Positions 1-5,711 of a stretch of DNA of 5,711 nucleotides are shown here, piece by piece. The DNA is taken from contig SKHA01000282.1 in the NCBI GenBank assembly GCA_007117185.1, forward strand, positions 1 to 5,711. Reading direction: 5' to 3'. The notes beneath the pieces are model-generated. The model did not search any database and had not been told where the DNA came from. It saw nothing but the letters and a program-made list of their open reading frames with translations. A program made the position numbers and the translations under genes. The stretch's first letter is position 1. Every line of letters begins with the position of its first letter. This stretch comes from Spirochaeta sp. (GTDB lineage: Bacteria; Spirochaetota; Spirochaetia; DSM-27196; Alkalispirochaetaceae).

Positions 1-1
1 G

Positions 2-475
2 AATGATTCAGTAGTTACCATTTCCTACACCCTCAGGGATGCAGAGGGGTCGGTGATGGATTCCTCTGGCGATGGTGAGGGACTTTCGTACCTGCACGGG
101 CACCAGAACATCGTCCCCGGGCTGGAGTCGGCCCTCACCGGCAAAGCGGTTGGGGATACGGTGAACGCTGAGGTGGCCCCGCAGGAAGCCTATGGCGAGC
201 GTCGGGAGGAGCTGGTCTTCACCGTACCGCGGGATCGACTGCCCCAGGATGAAGAACTCTCCCTGGGCATGCAGTTTCGCGCCCAGGCTGAAGAGGGACA
301 GGAGGTGGTGGTAACGCTGGTGAATATCGAAGACGACACCGTCACGATGGATGGAAATCATCCCCTGGCGGGTCAGACCCTCTTTTTTGACGTCGCCGTT
401 ACCGATATCCGTGACGCCACCGCAGATGAGCTGGACCACGGCCACGCCCACGGAGCGGGCGGCCACCACCACTGA
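2..475 (+). CDS. slyD: SlyD-like FKBP-type peptidyl-prolyl cis-trans isomerase / metallochaperone (5' end missing)
   Basis: The frame is open from the first complete codon (N-D-S-V-V-T-I-S-Y-T) to TGA at 473-475, giving 157 visible residues. The missing start is probably only a few codons upstream, since SlyD proteins begin roughly M-x-I-A-K-D-S-V-V. The protein shows the family hallmarks in order: the first FKBP strand; YLHGHxNIVPGLE at about residues 30-42; GKAVGD (48-52); AYGER (63-67), which leads into the insert-in-flap chaperone domain; VDGNHPLAGQ-type motif (MDGNHPLAGQ, 116-125), which returns to the FKBP fold; and a short His-rich tail (HGHAHGAGGHHH). SlyD proteins catalyse prolyl isomerisation, bind unfolded chains and, through the His-rich tail, bind nickel or other metals in the cytoplasm. 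The tail here is much shorter than that of Escherichia coli SlyD and has no Cys, so metal storage capacity is probably modest. An in-frame GTG at 53 is an internal codon, not the start. The gene converges on the glycosyltransferase gene. Confidence 0.93.
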   Translation, partial: NDSVVTISYTLRDAEGSVMDSSGDGEGLSYLHGHQNIVPGLESALTGKAVGDTVNAEVAPQEAYGERREELVFTVPRDRLPQDEELSLGMQFRAQAEEGQEVVVTLVNIEDDTVTMDGNHPLAGQTLFFDVAVTDIRDATADELDHGHAHGAGGHHH

Positions 476-478
476 GCC

Positions 479-1786
479 TTAGAAGATGGGAAACTCCGGG
501 GGCTCTTCCCCGGGGAGGTTCGGGCCGGGCTGGCCGCGCCCCGGCCGGAAGTCACCCGCTGCAGCCCTGTTGTAGATCGACTCCAGCAGGGTGGCACTGT
601 GGTGCACATCGTGTCCGGCCGCCAGTTCCAGGCTGCGCCGGGAGAACGAGCGGTATCGTTCTGCGTCAGAGGTAATATCCAGCGCCCATCGGGCTATCGC
701 TTCGTCATCGAAGGGCCGGGCAAGATACCCGTTCTCACCGTGCCGGATGAGCTCCGGCAGCGCATAGGCATCCACCCCAACCGCCGGCAGGCCGCTGGCC
801 AACGCCTCAAGAACCACAAGGCCCTGGGTCTCCATCGTTGAGGCAGTAAGAAAACAGTGGTACCGGGGATAGACCCCGGGCAGGGTGGCCCGGTCAACAA
901 AGCCGTGAAAGCGGACACTCTCAGTGAGACCGAGGCGTTGCGCCTCCGCTCGCAGCGATTCCAGCGCCGGTCCGTCTCCAACCACGTCCAGGGTCGCTCG
1001 GGGTTGATCCCTGAGGATGCGGACAAACGCCCACAGAACGATGTCCACATTCTTCTCGAAGGAGAGACGCCCCACGTGAAGGTATCGCGGCGGGTCCCCT
1101 TCGTCAGGCGGCATGAGTTCTTCACCGTGAAACTGAGTGAAATCAAGGCCATTGGAGACAACCTCCAGGGGTCGACGCACCCCGGCACCACGCAGCTCGT
1201 TGGCAATGAGCTCCGTCGGCGAGATGACCACCTCGCAGCGGTTATACAGCTCGTTGGTGATCCGCAGGATGATGCGGTTTGACAGAGATTTTCGGGGAGA
1301 CTTCTCCGCTTTGCGAAGCTCGGTGCTGAGCTCACGGGAGAACGTGCCCTTCACCTTCTCCACCAGACGGTCCAGCTTGAGGAGCCGGTACGGTGAGATG
1401 TACATCCCCACCTCATTGACCATGGTATGGTAGGTACCAACCACCGGCACCGAATACAGACGCGCCGCAGCGATCCCATACTGCCCCATAAGCCCCGGCG
1501 TCTGGATATGGACCAGGTCAGGCTTCCAGCTCATCGCCTCGCGGATGCGCCGCAGGGAGAGACCGGCAACTTTCACCTCCGGGTAGGACGGCAATGGGCG
1601 GTTGGGAAATCGAATCCCTCTCATACCCGGGCCGATACCAGCAGCGTCCAGATCGGGCCCGTACTCGGGGGCACAGATGATAAACTCGTGACCCTTCTCC
1701 ACCAGGAGTCGACAGAACTGCTCCGTGGATATACCGACGCCATCAATCTTGGGAAGGTATGTATCGGTAAAGACAACGATCTTCAT
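479..1786 (-). CDS. GT4-family glycosyltransferase, GT-B fold, likely lipid-glycosylating
   Basis: The product has 435 residues. The N-terminal Rossmann half starts MKIVVFTDTYLPKIDGVGIST, with the Gly-rich acceptor/phosphate loop at 15-19, followed by PDLVHIQTPG (89-98) and GTYHTM with the usual catalytic-region His120. The C-terminal half carries YLHVGRLSFEKNVD (235-248; Arg240 and Lys245 are the expected nucleotide-sugar phosphate contacts), VVGDGP (268-273) and METQGLVVLEALASGLP, whose Glu319 and Glu327 form the EX7E motif of retaining GT4 enzymes. The HTM and ASTMETQG signatures resemble diacylglycerol glucosyltransferases and PimA/PimB/MgtA-type mannosyltransferases, so a membrane lipid acceptor at the inner leaflet is likely. 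Donor and acceptor cannot be read from sequence. A basic segment lies at about 144-175, and the tail (413-435) is Pro/Gly-rich. The ATG overlaps the transporter stop as ATGA; the upstream SD is weak (GAAG), which suggests translational coupling. It is the last gene of the operon. Confidence 0.94.
   Translation of the reverse strand: MKIVVFTDTYLPKIDGVGISTEQFCRLLVEKGHEFIICAPEYGPDLDAAGIGPGMRGIRFPNRPLPSYPEVKVAGLSLRRIREAMSWKPDLVHIQTPGLMGQYGIAAARLYSVPVVGTYHTMVNEVGMYISPYRLLKLDRLVEKVKGTFSRELSTELRKAEKSPRKSLSNRIILRITNELYNRCEVVISPTELIANELRGAGVRRPLEVVSNGLDFTQFHGEELMPPDEGDPPRYLHVGRLSFEKNVDIVLWAFVRILRDQPRATLDVVGDGPALESLRAEAQRLGLTESVRFHGFVDRATLPGVYPRYHCFLTASTMETQGLVVLEALASGLPAVGVDAYALPELIRHGENGYLARPFDDEAIARWALDITSDAERYRSFSRRSLELAAGHDVHHSATLLESIYNRAAAGDFRPGRGQPGPNLPGEEPPEFPIF
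494..546. terminator. Two adjacent GC-rich hairpins near the convergent gene ends
   Basis: Just past the slyD stop, inside the 3' end of the glycosyltransferase gene, are two potential stem-loops. The first pairs 494-501 with 508-515 (8 bp with one G-T pair as read on +, 6-nt loop). The second pairs GGCCGGG at 523-529 with CCCGGCC at 540-546 (perfect 7 bp, 10-nt loop). Read on the minus strand, the first stem is followed by TTTCCCATCTTC, only a poor T-tract; on the plus strand neither has one. They could slow or end transcription from both sides, but GC-rich coding DNA makes such stems by chance. Low confidence. Confidence 0.25.
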
Positions 1787-3075
1787 GGTGTATCTTCAGG
1801 ATACCACATGCCGTAACTGACGGCTACCGAGACGCTCCCCTGAGGGCGGCCCGTCCGCACCGGCACCATCCGCAGCGCCCACACCAGCGCCACCCCGGCC
1901 AGCAGGAGAAAGAGGCGATATCTCCCGGCAGGTCCAAGCAGCTCCAGGACGAAGCCGGTGACTACGTAGCTGATCGGAGCCACCAGGGAGTTTCCCGCTT
2001 CCAGCAGCGCAAAGAGGCGTCCGTGCAGGTGAGCGTGGTTTCGTGCCTGGATCCAGGTAACGGTATACAGGTAGACAGCGCCGGCGGCGGCACCGAAGGT
2101 GAACGCTGTCAGGATAAGTGTCACCATGTTCACCGTAACTCCCAATAGAAAAAACATCACTGCCAGAAAAAAATACGCAACCGGCACTGCCGGCAGGTTC
2201 AGCAGCCGATCAACGGAGACGCGGGATGCCGCGAGGAACAGCGTCACCCCTCCGGCGATGGAGATCGCGAAAAACAGCCCCACCGCACCACCGGGCCAGG
2301 CCATCTCGTCGATGACGATGAACGGCAGCGCCAGGAGCAGGGCCGGTGAGAGGAGAAAGAGTCCGGCCTGGGAGAGAAACAGTACCCGGGCATGGGGGCG
2401 GGAGAGCACCGCCGCCAGACCCTCCCGAGCCTGACTCCACACCGTTCGCACCCGGGAAAACGCCGCGCCGTACTGTCGGCGTCGGTCCGTTGACGCGGCG
2501 ATTCGCGTTTCCTGCAGCGCCGAGAGGAGAAAGGTGACCCCGTTCAGCATGAAGACCAGGGGGGCCCCCAGGGTGGTGTAGAGAAATCCGCCAACGGCGT
2601 TCCCGGTAAGATTGAACAGCTGATTCCCTCCGGCGCGCAAACCGTTGGCCTGCTGCAGCCGCTGACGAGAGACGATATCCGGAATGAGCGCCTGTACTGC
2701 CGGAACAAAAAACGCATTTCCCGCCCCGACAACGAAGGACACCGCAAGAATCAATGCCGGGTGTCGAAGCGCCGGAACGATCAGCGCCAGCCCGGCCAGC
2801 ATCATCACGATGCCCCGGGCAACGTCAGCCAGAATGATTACCCGTCGCCGGGAACTGCGATCGATTATTACCCCTGCCAGAGGACTCAGCAGAAAACCCG
2901 GGATGAGGGCCATGAACTGAAAAAGCCCCATCACCAAAGCTGACTGGGTCAGATCTTTAAGCAGCAGAAGAACCGCCACCAGGTAGATGGATGTCCCCAG
3001 GGTGGAAACGCCGTTACCCCAGAGCAGCTTCATCAGATCACTGCTGCTCCAGGAGAGGCGGCCTCTCAGGATCAC
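1783..3075 (-). CDS. MFS transporter, EntS/MFS_3-like
   Basis: The product has 430 residues with about 12 hydrophobic segments in two halves, separated by a hydrophilic, Arg-rich central loop at about 188-228. The loop between helices 2 and 3 has a motif A-like sequence, GVIIDRSSRRRV (68-79; Asp72, Arg73, Arg76-78). The stretch PDIVSRQRLQQANGL...NLTGNAVGGFLY (132-165) followed by FMLNGVTFLLSA is characteristic of the MFS_3 / enterobactin-exporter-like group, which also includes lysophospholipid-transporter relatives. It should sit in the inner membrane as a proton-coupled exporter or facilitator; the substrate is not readable. Neighbours make or modify membrane lipid, so lipid or glycolipid movement is one possibility (inference), and small-molecule or drug efflux is the main alternative. 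Start choice: GTG at 3075 overlaps the upstream stop as GTGA and has a good SD 8 nt upstream. Met15 is an internal alternative with no comparable support. The C-terminal tail after residue 404 is soluble. Confidence 0.93.
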   Translation of the reverse strand: MILRGRLSWSSSDLMKLLWGNGVSTLGTSIYLVAVLLLLKDLTQSALVMGLFQFMALIPGFLLSPLAGVIIDRSSRRRVIILADVARGIVMMLAGLALIVPALRHPALILAVSFVVGAGNAFFVPAVQALIPDIVSRQRLQQANGLRAGGNQLFNLTGNAVGGFLYTTLGAPLVFMLNGVTFLLSALQETRIAASTDRRRQYGAAFSRVRTVWSQAREGLAAVLSRPHARVLFLSQAGLFLLSPALLLALPFIVIDEMAWPGGAVGLFFAISIAGGVTLFLAASRVSVDRLLNLPAVPVAYFFLAVMFFLLGVTVNMVTLILTAFTFGAAAGAVYLYTVTWIQARNHAHLHGRLFALLEAGNSLVAPISYVVTGFVLELLGPAGRYRLFLLLAGVALVWALRMVPVRTGRPQGSVSVAVSYGMWYPEDTP

Positions 3076-3866
3076 CCGTGGATCCTCCCTGCCCGGATGT
3101 TCAGCGCCAGATCCCAGCCGAAAGAGGTCAGCTGCATCGTCAGCGCCGCAGCCACCAGAACGGTACGTACCGCACCAGGGAACACGGGAATATACACACC
3201 AACCAGCACGATCATCAGGGTGGCAGTGGTGGTCTTGGCAAACTGTTTATATCGAGGTCCGTGGTCCGGAGGGTCACCGACCACCCGAACCGCCAGAAAG
3301 TAGAGGTAACGCATCATACCGATGATCAGCACCACCGCGGGAACCCCCGCCAACTGCCACGCTCCGACAGAGAGGGCCAGCGCGTAGAGCGCGTCATTCT
3401 CCATGTCCCAGATACCACCGAAGGTCTGCTGCTCACGCTGGTGACCCAGGCGGCGGGCCAGACGGCGAGCCAGGCGGCCGTCGAAGAAGTCTGTCGTCTC
3501 CGCCAGGGCAAGAAAGGCGAAGAGCCTCCACCCCTGAGGGGTGGCCAGCTGATATACCCCTCCCACAAACCCCTGTTCCGGCGGCTGCAGGGAAAACAGA
3601 AGGAGCAGCACAACCACCGCCGCCGCCGTCCGCACTCCGGTGAGGAGATGAACAAGGAGAGATCCCACCGTTCCGGGAAATGCGCGTAACCCCATACCAA
3701 AGAGCACGGCCATCATCACCACGCTCCACAGCGCGATCCACAGCGCCGCAGTGGCCATAGGCAGGACAAAAAGGGGCGAACCGGCCACCAGAACCACCAG
3801 GAGAAACGCTGATTGCAGATACACCCACAGGCGATACGCCACGGGGAAGTCCAGGTTTACGAGCAT
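3072..3866 (-). CDS. CDP-alcohol phosphatidyltransferase family membrane protein
   Basis: The product has 264 residues and is strongly hydrophobic, with about seven or eight membrane segments (roughly 12-28, 31-57, 66-92, 112-126, 156-170, 174-196, 212-229 and 234-250). The family signature DxxDGxxAR...GxxxDxxxD is present as TTDFFDGRLAR (Asp126, Asp129, Gly130, Ala133, Arg134) and GGIWDMENDAL (Gly150, Asp154, Asp158). The four Asp residues bind the divalent metals and the CDP-linked donor at the cytoplasmic face. The family transfers a phosphatidyl group from CDP-diacylglycerol to an alcohol, or a CDP-linked head group to a lipid; the acceptor cannot be told. The WDMENDAL form resembles a subgroup with DMEVDAL. 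Spacing between AR and G is 15 residues instead of the usual 8, see findings. Start: ATG at 3866 gives a normal N terminus and overlaps the synthetase stop by 10 bp. No SD is evident, so coupling is likely. A longer in-frame reading to 4196 is rejected. Confidence 0.92.
   Translation of the reverse strand: MLVNLDFPVAYRLWVYLQSAFLLVVLVAGSPLFVLPMATAALWIALWSVVMMAVLFGMGLRAFPGTVGSLLVHLLTGVRTAAAVVVLLLLFSLQPPEQGFVGGVYQLATPQGWRLFAFLALAETTDFFDGRLARRLARRLGHQREQQTFGGIWDMENDALYALALSVGAWQLAGVPAVVLIIGMMRYLYFLAVRVVGDPPDHGPRYKQFAKTTTATLMIVLVGVYIPVFPGAVRTVLVAAALTMQLTSFGWDLALNIRAGRIHG
3084..3090 (-). promoter_or_regulatory. Shine-Dalgarno for the MFS transporter gene
   Basis: On the minus strand this reads AGGGAGG, and its GGAGG core ends 8 nt before the GTG at 3075. 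It lies inside the last codons of the phosphatidyltransferase gene. It decides the GTG start and shows that the transporter has its own strong ribosome site in addition to the 4-bp overlap. Confidence 0.75.
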
Positions 3867-5711
3867 GCTGTGAGAAAGTACTGATTTTGATCGGCGGGAG
3901 CCAATCCCCGCAGGTATTCCTGCCACCGCGCCAGCGCCCACATCGCCGCTTCGGCGTGGGTTGTCACCGCAACGCCGCCTCGGGAGAGGTCCCGGCGAAG
4001 CAGGTTGTACCGGCTGTCCTGGCCGCCCTCGATCGTCACCGAGCACACTACCGGCTTGTTGTGGCGCCGGATCACCTCCAGCAGACGCTGTGCCAGGGAA
4101 GTGCCGGCTCCAATCTCGGCGTCGGTTGTGGCGATTGCCGGCGAATGAGGGACAATGGATACAAGGACAGCGTCCACCGCAGGGTTCTTCAGGCACTCTT
4201 CCAGAGCGTCACAGTAGAGCCGGTCGTCCGCCATGGGGGTCACATCCAGCAGGGACGAGACAGAGACAAACGGCGGCAGGATACCCCGGAGCGTCTCCAG
4301 GGAGCTCTCGTCCAGATGCGCCGCTTGCAGGCTGACGTCGTCGATCCGGTCTGCGGCAGCGGCTTTCTCGTAGCCGGCGTTTCCCACCAGGGCGATGGAG
4401 AGGGGGCGATTGCCCCCCGGTGCGGCTGGAACGTACCGCGCCAAAGCGGCAAAAAATCCGCTGAGAAGAATAAACTCGTCGATCGTCCCGGCAACGATCG
4501 CTCCGGCACCGGCCAGCAGCGATGCGGCCACGTGGTAGCTGCCGGACATACTTGCGGTATGGGAGGCGGTAGCGTCGTGGCCGGTAGTGGTACGCCCCGC
4601 CTTGTAGACGATCACCGCTTTCCCCGCCTTTCTTGCGGCTCCTGCGGCGGCAGCGACGCGGAGACCACCCCCGGGGGGGTACCCCTCGGAATACACCGCT
4701 ATCACGTCGATCTCCTGCTGCTCTGCAGCCCAGGCGAGAAGATCAGCCGGTTCCAGATCGATACCGTTGCCGTAGCTCACCACCGGCTCAGGGTGGACGC
4801 ACTCCCGGAGGTTTCCCTGCATGACCAGCGCCAGGGCCCCGCTCTGACTGATAAGAGCCAGGTTCTTCAGCGGAGCCTCCCCCCGGGGCACTTTTGATTC
4901 CGGGATAAAAAAGGTGTTCAGGGTCCGGTGAACCACCCCAAGACAGTTGGGCCCCACAACCCGCATCCCTGATGCCTCGGCCACCGCGGCGATCCGGCGC
5001 TCGATACTGTCGTCGCCGGTGAGTTCGCTGAACCCTCCGGGAATGATCACCGCTGCGGCAACGCCGAGACCAGCGGCCTCCTCGATCACCGGCAGCGCAG
5101 CCCCCGCCGGGACGGTAACCACAACCAGCTCGGGAAGGAACGGCAGGGCCGTAAGGTTGGGATACAACGGAATGGTTCCCAGAACGGGCAGATTTACCTC
5201 ACCCCCGCGAGGGTTCACACAGCCCAGGGGAATTCCTGCTGAAGCGATGTTGGCGGCGATGATTGAGCCGGGTCGGGTCCCGTCGGTGGCGCTTACCCCC
5301 ACCACGGCAACCGAACGGGGCCGGAGGAGCTGATCGATTCCGGCGGTACGAATGCCCCGGGTCGGGGCGGTGGTTGCGGCAACACCGATCTCTGTCTGGC
5401 CGGTGCCGGCCGCCTCCCGCCGGTAGGCCAACCCGTCCAGGGCGACAAACCGCCCCTCCTGGTCACGAACCACCGGGTTCAGCTCTATCTCGTCCAGGGC
5501 GGGATGGGCCCCCAGAACACCCTCCAGGGCCGCCGCAACGGCGCAGATCCCGGCGATGCGCTGCCGGGCGTCGGCGTCGGATTCGCGGTCCCGCCAGAGG
5601 CTGCCCAGCCAGCTTGCACCCACCTGAACGCCCAGGTCCACCACCGTCGCCGCCACGATGGGAGGTGTGACGGTGCGAGCCAGGGATTCGGCGTCCTCAC
5701 CGCCGGGAGCC
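3857..5711 (-). CDS. NDP-forming acyl-CoA synthetase (acetate-CoA ligase, ADP-forming, family), beta-alpha fusion, 5' end missing
   Basis: The frame is open to the right edge, so the start is outside the window; about 617 residues are visible. Numbering from the internal GTG at 5656, residues 1-80 look like the end of an ATP-grasp (beta) domain, with IELNPVVRDQEGRFVALDG (57-75). A linker follows at 81-104. Next come a CoA-binding Rossmann domain, LLRPRSVAVVGVSA (110-123) with VNPRG at 147-151; GPNCLGV (235-241); and the succinyl-CoA-ligase-like domain, LALISQSGALA (266-276) with SYGNGIDLEPADLL (294-307). The SHTASMSGS motif (365-373) supplies His366, the expected phospho-histidine. A further alpha-type domain runs to the C terminus. 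Such enzymes interconvert acyl-CoA + ADP + Pi with acid + CoA + ATP in the cytoplasm. They can conserve energy from acetyl-CoA or branched/aryl acyl-CoAs, or activate acids; the acid is not readable. It is the first visible gene of the operon. Confidence 0.92.
   Translation of the reverse strand, partial: APGGEDAESLARTVTPPIVAATVVDLGVQVGASWLGSLWRDRESDADARQRIAGICAVAAALEGVLGAHPALDEIELNPVVRDQEGRFVALDGLAYRREAAGTGQTEIGVAATTAPTRGIRTAGIDQLLRPRSVAVVGVSATDGTRPGSIIAANIASAGIPLGCVNPRGGEVNLPVLGTIPLYPNLTALPFLPELVVVTVPAGAALPVIEEAAGLGVAAAVIIPGGFSELTGDDSIERRIAAVAEASGMRVVGPNCLGVVHRTLNTFFIPESKVPRGEAPLKNLALISQSGALALVMQGNLRECVHPEPVVSYGNGIDLEPADLLAWAAEQQEIDVIAVYSEGYPPGGGLRVAAAAGAARKAGKAVIVYKAGRTTTGHDATASHTASMSGSYHVAASLLAGAGAIVAGTIDEFILLSGFFAALARYVPAAPGGNRPLSIALVGNAGYEKAAAADRIDDVSLQAAHLDESSLETLRGILPPFVSVSSLLDVTPMADDRLYCDALEECLKNPAVDAVLVSIVPHSPAIATTDAEIGAGTSLAQRLLEVIRRHNKPVVCSVTIEGGQDSRYNLLRRDLSRGGVAVTTHAEAAMWALARWQEYLRGLAPADQNQYFLTACS

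Noticed and set aside
53..55. GTG as the start of slyD
   Set aside because: The frame upstream to position 2 encodes NDSVVTISYTLRDAEG, the conserved first strand of the FKBP domain, so the true start is left of the window.
2991..3689. 232-codon open frame on the + strand opposite the phosphatidyltransferase gene
   Set aside because: Its product is rich in Arg, Gln, His and Pro without a hydrophobic core or motif. It mirrors the codon bias of the real minus-strand membrane protein.
3867..4196. N-terminal extension of the CDP-alcohol phosphatidyltransferase frame by 110 residues
   Set aside because: The extension lies wholly inside the synthetase gene, is a Cys/Arg/Pro-rich out-of-frame shadow, and has no family similarity. 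ATG 3866 gives a normal start that overlaps the upstream stop.
4667..4685. C/G homopolymer palindrome (ACCCCC then seven G, then TACCCC)
   Set aside because: It encodes Tyr-Pro-Pro-Gly-Gly-Gly in frame in the synthetase, and the frame is intact on both sides. It is a coding by-product, not a regulatory site or frameshift.
3887..4897. 336-codon open frame on the + strand opposite the acyl-CoA synthetase gene
   Set aside because: The opposite strand has a clear enzyme with conserved motifs and catalytic His. The + reading is a low-complexity Arg/Gly/Pro-rich shadow typical of GC-rich DNA and has no recognisable domain.
5654..5656. GTG as the start of the acyl-CoA synthetase
   Set aside because: The frame stays open from here to the window edge with similar codon use, and the ATP-grasp-like domain would be cut. 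The start is outside the window.
1..5711. tRNA, rRNA, CRISPR repeats, insertion sequences, riboswitches
   Set aside because: The window is nearly all coding with conserved protein motifs. I saw no direct repeat arrays, terminal inverted repeats, transposase fragments or tRNA-like cloverleaf.

Overview
The window is gene-dense, GC-rich bacterial DNA with almost no intergenic space. It holds five protein genes, two of them cut by the window edges. I see no RNA gene, mobile element, CRISPR array or phage gene. The organism cannot be named with confidence. High GC, 4-bp stop/start overlaps, a Shine-Dalgarno (AGGGAGG) and a SlyD-type FKBP with a His-rich tail show a bacterium. A diderm lineage such as a GC-rich spirochaete or a proteobacterium is a tentative inference only.

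Left edge, + strand: positions 2-475 carry the 3' part of a slyD-like peptidyl-prolyl isomerase / metal-binding chaperone gene, whose start lies upstream of the window. It converges on the next gene with only 3 bp between the two stop codons.

The rest, 479-5711, is one minus-strand operon, read from the right edge leftward. It encodes an NDP-forming acyl-CoA synthetase (5' end outside the window), a CDP-alcohol phosphatidyltransferase, an MFS transporter of the EntS/MFS_3 type and a GT4 glycosyltransferase. Every junction overlaps (10 bp, then GTGA, then ATGA), so the four genes are probably co-transcribed and translationally coupled.

Working model (inference): the middle and distal genes look like a small membrane-lipid or glycolipid cassette. 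The CDP-alcohol phosphatidyltransferase would make a phospholipid head group in the membrane, the GT4 enzyme resembles diacylglycerol- and phosphatidylinositol-type glycosyltransferases, and the MFS protein could export a product or move a lipid. The acyl-CoA synthetase would interconvert an acyl-CoA with the free acid while making or using ATP. Its link to the lipid genes rests on operon position alone.

The most notable points are the beta-before-alpha domain order of the acyl-CoA synthetase, a tandem RLAR duplication that lengthens the catalytic motif of the CDP-alcohol phosphatidyltransferase, and the fully overlapping mixed-function operon. Nothing here clearly amounts to a new system.
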